Source: Pedobacter caeni (lineage in GTDB: Bacteria > Bacteroidota > Bacteroidia > Sphingobacteriales > Sphingobacteriaceae). Taken from it: a DNA stretch of 64,000 nt. Shown here piece after piece: positions 34,474-42,980 of this stretch. The first letter of the stretch is position 1. Each line of letters opens with the position of its first letter. The DNA lies in contig NZ_FQUQ01000002.1 of the NCBI RefSeq assembly GCF_900129215.1, positions 1,054,001 through 1,118,000 of the forward strand, given 5' to 3'. The notes below the pieces were generated by a model. It saw only the letters and a list, made by a program, of their open reading frames with translations, searched no databases and was not told where the DNA came from. A program made the position numbers and the translations under genes.

Positions 34474-36636
34474 ATGAAAAAAACAGTTTATCTGCTGCTG
34501 TGTGCATTGGTGTTCTCCTTTGCCAATACAGCTAAGGCAGATGAAGGGATGTGGATCCCGATGCTGATAGGAAAAAACTATGAGCAAATGAAGAAACAGG
34601 GTTTTAAGCTAACCGCAAAAGACCTTTACAACGCAAACGGTTCCAGTCTGAAAGATGCTATCGTTCATTTCGGTGGTTTCTGTACTGGTGAGATCGTTTC
34701 TGATAAAGGATTGATCTTTACCAATCACCACTGTGGTTATGATGCTATAGCTTCGAACTCTACAGCTCAAAACAACATTCTTGACAATGGTTTCTACGCT
34801 AAAAACTATGGCGAAGAAAAACCTATCGACGGCTTATTTGTACGTTTCCTGATAAAAATGGAAGATGTAACGGCTAAAGTTGAAGAAGTAACTAAAGGAT
34901 TGAAAGGTGCTGAGAAAGCATCTAAAATAACCGAAGCCTTCAATGCCATTGCTAAAGCGGCAGTAACAGGTCCAACGATCGAAGCAAACGTAAAAGATTT
35001 TTATAAATCAAACCAGTTTATCCTTTTCGTTTACGAACGTTTTGATGATGTACGTTTAGTGGGAGCCCCTCCTCAGAATATCGGTAAATTCGGTGGTGAT
35101 ACAGACAACTGGGAATGGCCTCGTCAGACAGGTGATTTCTCGGTGTTCAGAGTGTATGCAGGTAAAGACAATAAACCTTCAAAATATACAACTGAAAATG
35201 TTCCTTATGCACCTAAAAAATTCCTTCCGGTTTCTATCAAAGGAGTGAAAAACGGTGATTTCTCTATCGTTTATGGTTACCCTGGCCGTACAGACAGATA
35301 TTTAACTTCTTACGGAGTGGATCTGGCAACTGAAAAAGTAAGCCCTACCATCGTAAAACTGCGCGATATCCGTCTGAAAGCCTGGAAACAGGAAATGGAT
35401 AAGAGTGTGGATACCCGCTTGAAATTGTCTTCTCAGTATGCCAATATCGCAAACTACTGGAAATACTTTATCGGTCAGACGGAACAACTGAAAAGGCTTA
35501 AAGTCGCAGACTCGAAAAGAAAAGAAGAAAAAGCATTTACAGAATGGGCCGCTCAGAAAACGGAATTTGCAGGTTTAATGGACCAATATGCACAGATCTA
35601 TAAAGATATCGATCCGATCTCAGTTCAACGTACCTATATCAATGAAGGCTTTATGGCTTCAGGTTGGGTGCCAAGTGCCATTTCAATCGGTCGCGCATGG
35701 ACTGCCATGGACCAGAAAAAAGGTGATGCCGCTTTTGCTGAAAAAGTAAAAACAGGAATCACTGCTGCCATCGCAGGCTATGAAGAAACTTATGTAGAAG
35801 CTGCCGATAAAAAGATCTTCGCAAAGATTCTTGCTGCTTTCTACCATGATGTTCCCACAAAATCCCAACCTAAATTCTTTGCTGAAATTGCAGAGAAATA
35901 CTGGACAGGAAACCCTGAAACAACATTCGAAAAGTACGCTGATTACCTATGGGAAAACAGTAATTTCATCAAACCAGAGAAACTGAAGAAATTTATCGCT
36001 TCTAACCCAAGTCTTGATGCAATTAAGGCTGATCCCGGATACAAATATGCAGTAAACTTATTCCCCGCAGATTACGTAAAAGCAAACTTCGGATCAACGG
36101 TTGCCGATTTCGAAACTAAAAAAGCAGAACTGGATAACCTTTACCTGAAAGCAATTCTGGAGAAAAATGCAGGTAAAATTATGTATCCTGATGCAAACTC
36201 TACCATGAGGTTGTCTTATGGGAATGTACAGGACTATTCTCCAAAGGATGGTATGTCGTACAAAACAACGACTACCATCGAAGGCATCATGCAAAAGTAT
36301 GTTCCTGGCGACAGCGAGTTTGACCTTCCTGCTAACCTGATCGAAAACTACAATAAAAAGAACTTCGGCCAATATGGTAACGATGGTACTTTAACGGTAG
36401 GCTTTATTACCAATAATGACATTACAGGTGGTAACTCCGGTTCTCCTGTAATCAATGGTAACGGTGAACTGATCGGGCTTGCTTTTGATGGTAACTGGGA
36501 AGCAATGAGCGGTGATATCGCTTTTGATAAGAAATTTAAAAGGACGATCTGCGTGGATGTACGCTATGTATTGTGGTGTATTGATGTGTTAGGTGGTGCT
36601 AAGAATATCATCAAAGAATTGGACATAAGAAAGTAA
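34474..36636 (+). CDS. dpp7: S46 family dipeptidyl peptidase, DPP7 type
   Basis: 720 aa with a signal peptide of about 22 residues (NTAKADEG), expected in the periplasm. The catalytic His lies in TNHHCGYD (residues 85-86) and the nucleophile is Ser655 in GGNSGSPV. The residue 18 positions further, which sets specificity, is Gly673 (AFDGNWE); DPP7-type enzymes have Gly here and cleave after hydrophobic residues, while DPP11-type enzymes have Arg and prefer acidic residues. It releases dipeptides from the N-terminus of oligopeptides and so feeds amino-acid use, together with the S41 and M28 peptidases at the left of the window. Single-gene unit with promoter and terminator. Confidence 0.94.
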   Translation: MKKTVYLLLCALVFSFANTAKADEGMWIPMLIGKNYEQMKKQGFKLTAKDLYNANGSSLKDAIVHFGGFCTGEIVSDKGLIFTNHHCGYDAIASNSTAQNNILDNGFYAKNYGEEKPIDGLFVRFLIKMEDVTAKVEEVTKGLKGAEKASKITEAFNAIAKAAVTGPTIEANVKDFYKSNQFILFVYERFDDVRLVGAPPQNIGKFGGDTDNWEWPRQTGDFSVFRVYAGKDNKPSKYTTENVPYAPKKFLPVSIKGVKNGDFSIVYGYPGRTDRYLTSYGVDLATEKVSPTIVKLRDIRLKAWKQEMDKSVDTRLKLSSQYANIANYWKYFIGQTEQLKRLKVADSKRKEEKAFTEWAAQKTEFAGLMDQYAQIYKDIDPISVQRTYINEGFMASGWVPSAISIGRAWTAMDQKKGDAAFAEKVKTGITAAIAGYEETYVEAADKKIFAKILAAFYHDVPTKSQPKFFAEIAEKYWTGNPETTFEKYADYLWENSNFIKPEKLKKFIASNPSLDAIKADPGYKYAVNLFPADYVKANFGSTVADFETKKAELDNLYLKAILEKNAGKIMYPDANSTMRLSYGNVQDYSPKDGMSYKTTTTIEGIMQKYVPGDSEFDLPANLIENYNKKNFGQYGNDGTLTVGFITNNDITGGNSGSPVINGNGELIGLAFDGNWEAMSGDIAFDKKFKRTICVDVRYVLWCIDVLGGAKNIIKELDIRK

Positions 36637-36641
36637 AAGTG

Positions 36642-36719
36642 AAAAATTGTTCCTCTTTTCAGTCTCGGATCTTTGCTGAAGGGCAAATCTCCTAAGGCCT
36701 TCAAAGAGGAACAATTTTT
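36642..36719 (+). terminator. Terminator hairpin of the S46 peptidase gene, with a large loop
   Basis: A 17-bp stem (AAAAATTGTTCCTCTTT and AAAGAGGAACAATTTTT) encloses 44 bases that contain a smaller GAAGGGC/GCCTTC stem, and ends in a T-tract. The long loop is unusual for a simple terminator. Confidence 0.75.
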
Positions 36720-36813
36720 TTGGGAAAAGAGAAATCATGCTCCAGATTAAGGGCTTGCAGGGCTTTAAATTACCCTAATCTTACTGGATGATAAATAAGG
36801 AGATCCTCATTAT

Positions 36814-36854
36814 GAAATGCCCCCAGAAAGTGTCTGGCTTTTTGGGGGCATTTC
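36814..36854 (+). terminator. Second hairpin of the 36.6-37.0 kb gap
   Basis: A 17-bp stem (one mismatch) around the core ATGCCCCCA/TGGGGGCAT, 7-base loop, followed by TTTCTTTT. It lies in the 368-base gap between the S46 peptidase and the lipoprotein gene, which otherwise holds nothing I can identify. No gene between the two terminators is evident, so a short RNA is possible. Confidence 0.55.
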
Positions 36855-37004
36855 TTTTAGAAGAAAAAAATCCTTTGTCAGGTGATTTGATTTATCCGGT
36901 TTCTATATTAACCCTACTTTGTTTTGCGCTCTGTATGCAATTGATTAACTTAGGTAGAAGACTAAGTTATTTATTCATAAATACTAAAAAACAATTATAC
37001 ACCT

Positions 37005-37340
37005 ATGAAAAAGATCTGTTTATCATTACTGTTGTTATTCTGTATTGGAATCACTGCATGTACGCAACAAAAGTTGAAAATTGATGTCGATAAGACCTTC
37101 GTAGAGACCAACGTTGAGCCGCCTGCTAACCCTATGATGGGCAATAAGTTTATTCTGACGCTCTATCCCGATGGAAGAGCAGGTGTTCTTACAGGCGGTG
37201 ATATCATGCGTCAGGGAACCTATAAAATCGACGGTTCCTCTTTAGTGGTAGAAGAAGAGAAAAACGCTTATAAATTTGAAATTATAAGTGCAACTGAATT
37301 GAAAAAATTAGATAATGGTGCTATTTTAAAACAGGAATAA
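37005..37340 (+). CDS. Small lipoprotein of unknown function
   Basis: 111 aa, ATG start. The signal peptide carries a lipobox ITAC (Cys19), so the mature protein of about 93 residues is lipid-anchored in the envelope. The rest is beta-rich (FILTLYPDGRAGVLTGGD, GTYKIDGSSLVVEEE, KFEIISATELKKL), which looks like a single small barrel of the NlpE/lipocalin-like kind, but I do not recognise a family. It has its own terminator directly downstream. Confidence 0.75.
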   Translation: MKKICLSLLLLFCIGITACTQQKLKIDVDKTFVETNVEPPANPMMGNKFILTLYPDGRAGVLTGGDIMRQGTYKIDGSSLVVEEEKNAYKFEIISATELKKLDNGAILKQE

Positions 37341-37359
37341 ACAAATCTATTATTCCTGT

Positions 37360-37402
37360 AAACAAAAAGGATTGAGCAGTAATGCTTGATCCTTTTTTGT
37401 TT
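37360..37402 (+). terminator. Intrinsic terminator of the lipoprotein gene
   Basis: AAACAAAAAGGAT pairs with ATCCTTTTTTGTTT (one bulge) around a loop of about 16 bases, ending in T-rich sequence, 20 bases after the stop. Confidence 0.8.
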
Positions 37403-37530
37403 TATATGCCTTTTCTAGACTGCCCCTTGCCAAAATCCTCCCCCTTACCAAAAAGAAGGTTTACATCCTGTCAGGAAACTACGGTGGGAATGAGCAATAT
37501 TTCTATAAAAAAGAATGCGTTCTCTGAAAA

Positions 37531-37823
37531 GGCCCAGAAAGCTTTGCGCTCCTTCAGCGCAAGGTTTTCAGCCTTTGAAGAGTAATGCTTTCTTTTTTAA
37601 GAGCAAATCAAAACGAATGGGAACAAAGAAGCCTGGAAAGCTTTGCGCTCCTTCAGCGCAAGGTTTTCAGCCTTTGAAGAATAATGCTTTCTTTTCTAAG
37701 AGCAAAACGAATGGGAATAAAAAAAGCCTAGAAAGCTTTGCGCTCCTTCATCCCAAGGTTTTCAGCCTTTGAAGAGTAATGCTTTCTTTTTTAAGAGCAA
37801 ATAAAAAGGAATGGAAACAAAAA
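37531..37823. repeat. Intergenic array of three ~97-bp tandem repeats
   Basis: Three copies start with (A/G)GAAAGCTTTGCGCTCC at about 37536, 37635 and 37731; spacing between copies is 99 and 95 bases. Each copy holds the hairpin TTGCGCT-CCTTC-AGCGCAA (lost in the third copy), a central CAGCCTTTGAAGA, and an outer AGAAAGC...GCTTTCT pair followed by a T-rich tract, so each unit looks like a nested stem with a terminator-like tail. The array lies between the convergent lipoprotein and purM genes. Frames through it merely repeat the unit and have no start context, so I regard it as non-coding. Confidence 0.85.
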
Positions 37824-37850
37824 AGACCGGTCATTAAAACAATGCCGGTC
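37816..37850 (-). terminator. Intrinsic terminator of purM
   Basis: On the minus strand GACCGG/CCGGTC with inner CATT/AATG (one bulge) forms a stem followed by a run of T residues, 20 bases past the purM stop. Confidence 0.8.
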
Positions 37851-37870
37851 TCTTCAAAAAATAAATTAAG

Positions 37871-39052
37871 CTAGTTATATATAAACGTTCCTTTTTCGCT
37901 TTCAATCGTAACCTGCTTCTGCGCAGATGATTCTACACGGCCAATAATCTGTGCATCAATATTAAAGCTTTCAGAAATGGCAATAATCTCCTGAGCAATC
38001 GCTTCAGGAACGTATAATTCCATTCTGTGTCCCATATTAAACACTTTATACATTTCTTTCCAATCTGTGCCAGACTGTTCCTGAATCAATTGAAACAGTG
38101 GAGGAATAGGAAAGAGGTTATCTTTAATCACATGTACATCATCATTTACAAAGTGAAGGACTTTAGTTTGTGCCCCACCACTGCAATGTACGATGCCATG
38201 GATCTGATCTCTGTGTGCTTCCAGAATTTTCTTGATCACAGGTGCATAAGTACGGGTAGGAGAAAGTACCAATTTACCTGCGGTTACTTCTGTCTCTTCA
38301 TCAATCTTAATAAGATCAGTCAGCTTTTTGCCTCCTGAGAATACCAAATCAAAGGGTACTGATGGATCGAAACTTTCCGGATAGTTGTTTGCGATAGATT
38401 TTTCAAAAACATCATGTCTGGCAGAAGTTAATCCATTCGATCCCATTCCACCATTATATTCGGTTTCATAGCTGGCTTGTCCATATGAAGAAAGCCCTAC
38501 AATCACGTCACCCGACTGGATTTTGTCATTGCTGATGATCTTGTCTCTTTCAATCCTGCAGGTTACAGTAGAGTCTACAATGATGGTACGAACAAGGTCG
38601 CCAACATCGGCAGTCTCACCACCTGTGGAGTAAATAGAAATTCCCAGTTCTCTTAATTCTGCCAGGATTTCTTCTGTACCATTGATGATCGCGGCAATTA
38701 CTTCTCCGGGAATCAGATTTTTGTTGCGTCCAATGGTAGAGGATAAAAGGATCTGGTCTGTAGCACCTACACAGATGAGGTCATCAATATTCATGATGAT
38801 GGCATCCTGGGCTATTCCTTTCCATACCGAAAGGTCGCCTGTTTCTTTCCAGTAAACATAGGCCAGAGATGATTTTGTGCCTGCTCCGTCTGCATGCATA
38901 ATGTTGCAAAATGCATCATCATTTCCCAGAATATCCGGGATGATTTTACAGAAGGCTTGCGGAAAAATACCTTTATCTATATTCTTGATGGCTTGGTGCA
39001 CATCTTCTTTTGACGCAGAAACGCCACGTTGGTTGTACCTGTTATCACTCAT
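37871..39052 (-). CDS. purM: Phosphoribosylformylglycinamidine cyclo-ligase (AIR synthase), Bacteroidota long type
   Basis: 393 aa. The enzyme closes the imidazole ring in step five of purine synthesis with ATP. N-terminal AIRS domain residues include NRYNQRGVSASKEDVHQAI, the catalytic glycine-rich HADGAGTKSSLAYVYW, DLICVGATD, and STGGETADVGDLVRT; the C-terminal domain includes GIVHCSGGAQTKVL and FNMGHRMELYVPE. It is about 45 residues longer than the E. coli protein, as is usual in Bacteroidota. A perfect -7 box stands only 7 bases before the ATG, which suggests a leaderless or nearly leaderless mRNA. Confidence 0.92.
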   Translation of the reverse strand: MSDNRYNQRGVSASKEDVHQAIKNIDKGIFPQAFCKIIPDILGNDDAFCNIMHADGAGTKSSLAYVYWKETGDLSVWKGIAQDAIIMNIDDLICVGATDQILLSSTIGRNKNLIPGEVIAAIINGTEEILAELRELGISIYSTGGETADVGDLVRTIIVDSTVTCRIERDKIISNDKIQSGDVIVGLSSYGQASYETEYNGGMGSNGLTSARHDVFEKSIANNYPESFDPSVPFDLVFSGGKKLTDLIKIDEETEVTAGKLVLSPTRTYAPVIKKILEAHRDQIHGIVHCSGGAQTKVLHFVNDDVHVIKDNLFPIPPLFQLIQEQSGTDWKEMYKVFNMGHRMELYVPEAIAQEIIAISESFNIDAQIIGRVESSAQKQVTIESEKGTFIYN

Positions 39053-39059
39053 GTTGCTG

Positions 39060-39067
39060 CAAAGATA
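39060..39067 (-). promoter_or_regulatory. Putative -7 promoter box very close to the purM start
   Basis: The minus strand reads TATCTTTG (TAnnTTTG); its last base is 8 positions from the A of the ATG. Transcription would begin at or just before the start codon. Confidence 0.5.
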
Positions 39068-39106
39068 GGGAAACGCCCGAATGTTAAAGCGTTAAGCGCA
39101 AAAAAA

Positions 39107-39134
39107 TAACCCTTCAAAATTAATTGAAGGGTTA
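39107..39134 (-). terminator. Intrinsic terminator of glnN
   Basis: An 11-bp perfect stem (TAACCCTTCAA/TTGAAGGGTTA) with a 6-base loop, followed on the minus strand by TTTTTT, 36 bases after the glnN stop. Confidence 0.9.
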
Positions 39135-39169
39135 TAAAAACTAAAATAGATGGTTTATGGAGGTTTGGT

Positions 39170-41356
39170 TTATTTTAAAAACAACAATTCTCTGAACTTA
39201 GGTAGAGGCCAAACGCTGTCATCCACAATTTGTTCTAACTTATCTGTATGGTAACGGATCGTGTCAAAGTATGATTTAACATTCTCATCATAGCCGATGG
39301 CTTTATCGCGTGAGTCCTCGATTGCATTGGTTTTTTTACGCTCTTCCAGCATCTTGTCAATGTTGGTTTTAAGGATACCCAAATGCTCTGAAACTTTGTT
39401 GATGATTGCCAGTGGAGTTTCCAATGCATCTTTACCTAAACCAAGCTCTTTTAATCCTTTTGCATTTTCAATTAAAGTGTTTTGGTAAGCAATTGTTGCA
39501 GGAATGATCATGCTGTTTGCTACTTCGCCAATTACCCTTGCTTCGATCTGAAGTTTCTTGAAATAACTTTCCAATAAGATTTCATGACGGGCATGTAATT
39601 CACGTTTACTGAATACATTGGTGTTGGTGAATAGTTCAGCAGTTTTTTCCGTTAAATAAGCGTCTAAAGCTTTAGGTGTAGTTTTGATGTTTGACAAACC
39701 ACGTTTTGCAGCTTCTTCTTCCCATTCTAAACTGTAACCATTTCCTTCAAAACGAATGTCTTTAGATTCTTTAAGGTATTTTTTGATGATGGTTAATAAA
39801 GCCACATCTTTTTTCTCTCCTTTTTTAATCAGTTTATCTACTTCAACTTTGAATTTATTTAACTGATCTGCAACGATTGCATTTAAAACGGTCATTGGTG
39901 CAGAAGAGTTTTCAGAAGAACCTACTGCTCTAAGCTCAAATTTGTTTCCGGTAAATGCAAATGGAGAAGTACGGTTACGGTCGGTCGTGTCGAAAGAGAT
40001 CTGAGGGATCTTAGGGATACCTAACCATAGTGAATCTTCGCTTTTAACTTTTTTAATGATGCTGCGTGAAGACTCTATTTCGTCTAATACATCAGCAAGT
40101 TGTGAACCAAGGAAGATAGAGATGATCGCTGGCGGGGCTTCGTTAGCACCCAGACGGTGATCATTACTTACTGAAGCGATACTTGCTCTCAATAAGTCTG
40201 CATGCTCATGAACCGCTTTGATGGTATTTACAAAGAACGTTAAAAACATTAAGTTGTTTTTAGGCGTTTTTCCTGGCGACAATAAGTTTTTACCAGTATC
40301 AGTGATCAACGACCAGTTGTTGTGTTTACCTGATCCGTTGATTCCTGCATAAGGTTTCTCATGTAATAAAACTTTGAAGTTATGTCTTAAGGCAACTTTC
40401 TCCATTAAGTCCATCAACAATTGATTGTGGTCAATCGCAAGGTTGATTTCTTCATAGATTGGTGCACATTCAAACTGAGAAGGAGCAACCTCATTGTGGC
40501 GTGTTTTCAAAGGAATACCCAATTTCAGGGCCTCGTTTTCAAAATCAACCATATAGGTGAATACACGCTCAGGAATTGATCCGAAGTAGTGATCTTCTAA
40601 TTGTTGTCCTTTTGCAGACATGTGTCCGAATAAGGCACGGCCTGTTAAGGCAAGATCCGGACGTGCATTATATAAGGCAAGGTCTACCAGGAAATACTCC
40701 TGCTCAATACCTAAAGATGCATTTACCTTGGTGATGCTTTTATCAAAATACTGACAAACATCAACTGCTGCTTTATCTAAAGCAGAAAGCGCTTTTAATA
40801 AAGGAGCTTTATAATCTAAAGCCTCACCTGTGTAAGCAACAAATACGGTAGGAATACAAAGCGTTTTACCGGCTTTGCTTTCCATAATGAAAGCTGGAGA
40901 AGAAGGATCCCATGCAGTATATCCGCGGGCCTCAAAAGTATTACGGATACCACCGTTCGGGAAGCTGGATGCATCCGGTTCTTGCTGAACCAAAGCACTT
41001 CCTGCAAATACTTCAATTGCACCATCTTTACTAGGCTCAAAGAAAGCATCATGTTTTTCAGCTGTTGATCCTGTTAGTGGTTGGAACCAGTGAGTATAGT
41101 GCGTTGCACCTTTAGCCATTGCCCAGCTTTTCATGGCTGTAGCGATATGATTGGCATCCTCATGGTTGATTAACTCTCCCTGGTCAATGGAAGAAATCAA
41201 TTTCTCAAACACTTCTTTTGATAAGAAATCTTTCATTTTTTTCTTATCGAAAACATTAACGCCAAAAAACTCAGAAATCTTAGTCGAAGGAGACTTTACT
41301 TCCGGTGAAATTCTTGATTGCGCCTCTTTTAATGCAATTGTTCTTAAGCTTTTCAT
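39170..41356 (-). CDS. glnN: Glutamine synthetase type III
   Basis: 728 aa, the length of the GSIII class (glnN) that Bacteroidota use; GSI is about 470 aa. It makes glutamine from glutamate, ammonia and ATP. The N-terminal domain begins FFGVNVFDKKKMKDFLSKE, the ATP/glutamate site contains GINGSGKHNNWSL, and ATTP-binding segments include LGANEAPPAIIS and RTSPFAFTGNKFELRAVGS; the C-terminal part (about 560-728) is the helical GSIII extension. GSIII lacks the adenylylation control of GSI. No ammonia transporter or PII gene adjoins. An exact -7 box is upstream and a terminator downstream, so it is a single-gene unit. Confidence 0.96.
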   Translation of the reverse strand: MKSLRTIALKEAQSRISPEVKSPSTKISEFFGVNVFDKKKMKDFLSKEVFEKLISSIDQGELINHEDANHIATAMKSWAMAKGATHYTHWFQPLTGSTAEKHDAFFEPSKDGAIEVFAGSALVQQEPDASSFPNGGIRNTFEARGYTAWDPSSPAFIMESKAGKTLCIPTVFVAYTGEALDYKAPLLKALSALDKAAVDVCQYFDKSITKVNASLGIEQEYFLVDLALYNARPDLALTGRALFGHMSAKGQQLEDHYFGSIPERVFTYMVDFENEALKLGIPLKTRHNEVAPSQFECAPIYEEINLAIDHNQLLMDLMEKVALRHNFKVLLHEKPYAGINGSGKHNNWSLITDTGKNLLSPGKTPKNNLMFLTFFVNTIKAVHEHADLLRASIASVSNDHRLGANEAPPAIISIFLGSQLADVLDEIESSRSIIKKVKSEDSLWLGIPKIPQISFDTTDRNRTSPFAFTGNKFELRAVGSSENSSAPMTVLNAIVADQLNKFKVEVDKLIKKGEKKDVALLTIIKKYLKESKDIRFEGNGYSLEWEEEAAKRGLSNIKTTPKALDAYLTEKTAELFTNTNVFSKRELHARHEILLESYFKKLQIEARVIGEVANSMIIPATIAYQNTLIENAKGLKELGLGKDALETPLAIINKVSEHLGILKTNIDKMLEERKKTNAIEDSRDKAIGYDENVKSYFDTIRYHTDKLEQIVDDSVWPLPKFRELLFLK

Positions 41357-41376
41357 TTATTTGTTTAAAATTTGGT

Positions 41377-41384
41377 CAAAAATA
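41377..41384 (-). promoter_or_regulatory. Putative -7 promoter box for glnN
   Basis: The minus strand reads TATTTTTG (TAnnTTTG), 20 bases before the glnN ATG. Confidence 0.45.
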
Positions 41385-42088
41385 TAATTTTTGTTTGGTA
41401 TTTTCTGTGAATTGTTTGTAAAAATACGAATGTCAGGAAATAATCAAAGAAATATTTGAGGTTTTTACTGATTTTGTCTGTTGTGTTTTTGAAAACAAGC
41501 TTATTCTGTTGCTTGTTGGTGGTTTTTGTAGCTTTTCTATTATTTAAACTTTATCCGCCCGGATTATGGAATGTGAATGATTTTTCCATCATAAGGTGGA
41601 ATTGACCTTTAAAATGGTGTTTAGCTTTTTCTTTTGAGCGGTATAGGCCTGATTGGCTTGGTGTTGTCTCTGGAAGTTTGATGGACCTTTTAATATACCT
41701 TGTAGGTGAAGCGTAAAAACAAATAATAGGATAGTTCCTACAAATACAAGCTCTAACCCCGCGAATAATAAAGGAGCCTGGGGGATTCATAAAAATAGGC
41801 TGACCTTAGTCTTGTTGAAAAAATGAAAGACAAAAGCCCGGTCATAAATATAGAAGGGAATGAATAATATAACCGGTGGATGAACCGGGGAGAGGACAGA
41901 TAGGAGGGAGCATCTTGACAGGGAGGGTGCTCCTGAATTCTGTAAATGATACAGCCCTTTTTAATGTGACCCCTAATCATATTGATCTGGATGTATACCA
42001 GTTCAGGTGGTGTAGCACCGACGACAGGTAATTAATGATAGCGGGATTAAATTCTTAAGGTTAATAATCTCCTGCTATACCTTAAATG
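41385..42088. other. Non-coding region of about 700 bases with hairpins
   Basis: No convincing gene lies between glnN and trmN6. Short minus-strand frames at 41551-41980 lack family features. Towards the right end several stems occur: GGAGCA/TGCTCC (near 41911-41937), CTGTA/TACAG (41940-41955) followed by CCCTTTTT, and ATAGC..GGGATTA/TAATCTCC..GCTAT (about 42038-42080). Together with the T-tailed terminator at 42089-42133 they could belong to a plus-strand structured RNA, but no known RNA family is recognised and no clear promoter is seen. Confidence 0.45.
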
Positions 42089-42133
42089 ACCATCAGGAAT
42101 TTTATTTCCTCCCCGATCTAAGATCCTGATGGT
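42089..42133 (+). terminator. Plus-strand terminator with no assigned gene
   Basis: ACCATCAGGA and TCCTGATGGT (10 bp, perfect) enclose 25 bases and are followed by TGTTTTTT. The nearest upstream plus-strand gene is the lipoprotein at 37005, so it must end an unannotated transcript. Confidence 0.75.
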
Positions 42134-42140
42134 TGTTTTT

Positions 42141-42148
42141 TACCTTTG
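42141..42148 (+). promoter_or_regulatory. Putative -7 promoter box for trmN6
   Basis: TACCTTTG (TAnnTTTG) immediately after the terminator, 84 bases before the ATG at 42232. Confidence 0.4.
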
Positions 42149-42231
42149 CCCCGTTCCATAAGGAACTTACCTTATATATAATATATATATGATGTTATTT
42201 TGCGGGTATTTTCAAAACTTCAGCTGCAATC

Positions 42232-42936
42232 ATGGGAAGCGTTTTCAGGTTTAAAAAATTCGAGGTAGACCAATCTGGTTGTGCAATGAAAATCAATACG
42301 GACGGGGTATTACTTGCTGCGGTTGTTGTGCATTCCAATCCGCGTTTTGTACTTGATATAGGTACGGGTACCGGAGTAATTGCGCTCATGTTGGCTCAAC
42401 GATTTCCTGATGCGGATATTGATGCGGTGGAGATTGATGAGTCTGCTGCGAAGGCGGCGACAGGCAATTTTGCCAGATCTGCTTTTTCCGAGCGTACCAC
42501 TGCTCATTTCAGTGCCATTGAAGACTATAAAACGGATCGGAAGTACGACCTTATTGTTTCAAATCCTCCATATTTTGTCAATGACCTTAAAAATCCTGAA
42601 ATCAGGAAAGGTATTGCAAGACATGCTGACGCGCAATTTTTTGAATCTTTATTAATAAAAGTAGCAGAAATATTGAGCGATGGGGGGTGCTTTTGGGTGA
42701 TTTTACCCGTAAAACAAGCGGAGTTGCTCGTGCAAAGTGCGGTTGATATTAACCTTTTCCTGAGAAAACAGATCGATATTTGTTCGGATGAGCATAAACC
42801 GGTCATCCGTCAGGTCATTTGTTTGTCGGGCTTAGCGGGGGAGCTGGAACGCGAAACCTTTTATATCTATGAGTCTGAAGGTGTTTATACAGCAGCCTAC
42901 CGCACTTTGTTAAAAGATTTCTTTCTTGCCTTCTGA
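42232..42936 (+). CDS. trmN6: tRNA1(Val) (adenine(37)-N6)-methyltransferase
   Basis: 234 aa, class I SAM-dependent methyltransferase of the YfiC/TrmN6 family, which makes m6A37 in tRNA-Val. The N-terminal FRFKKFEVDQSGCAMKINTDGVLLAA is the family start, the SAM motif I is VLDIGTGTGVIALMLA, motif II DIDAVEIDESAAKAATGNF, and the catalytic motif IVSNPPYF is the N6-adenine (NPPY) form. ATG start with a TAnnTTTG box upstream. It is followed by the phosphoesterase gene 44 bases on. Confidence 0.92.
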   Translation: MGSVFRFKKFEVDQSGCAMKINTDGVLLAAVVVHSNPRFVLDIGTGTGVIALMLAQRFPDADIDAVEIDESAAKAATGNFARSAFSERTTAHFSAIEDYKTDRKYDLIVSNPPYFVNDLKNPEIRKGIARHADAQFFESLLIKVAEILSDGGCFWVILPVKQAELLVQSAVDINLFLRKQIDICSDEHKPVIRQVICLSGLAGELERETFYIYESEGVYTAAYRTLLKDFFLAF

Positions 42937-42980
42937 TGCAATATCCATAGCTTTACCTGATCAACAAAAAAAGCTATACT

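Noticed and set aside
36788..37084. 98-codon open frame before the small lipoprotein gene
   Set aside because: It contains a perfect terminator-like hairpin and overlaps the start of the lipoprotein gene in another frame; no family features.
37382..37772. Two open frames through the tandem repeat, with a repeated peptide
   Set aside because: The peptide repeats only because the DNA does; no start signal, and the frames overlap a terminator.
37531..37823. CRISPR array
   Set aside because: Units of 95-99 bp are repeated nearly whole, without short repeats and unique spacers, and no cas genes are in the window.
41551..41980. Two short minus-strand frames (79 and 75 codons) in the gap upstream of glnN
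   Set aside because: They overlap each other, have no recognisable domain and biased, Arg/Ser/Pro-rich composition typical of chance frames.
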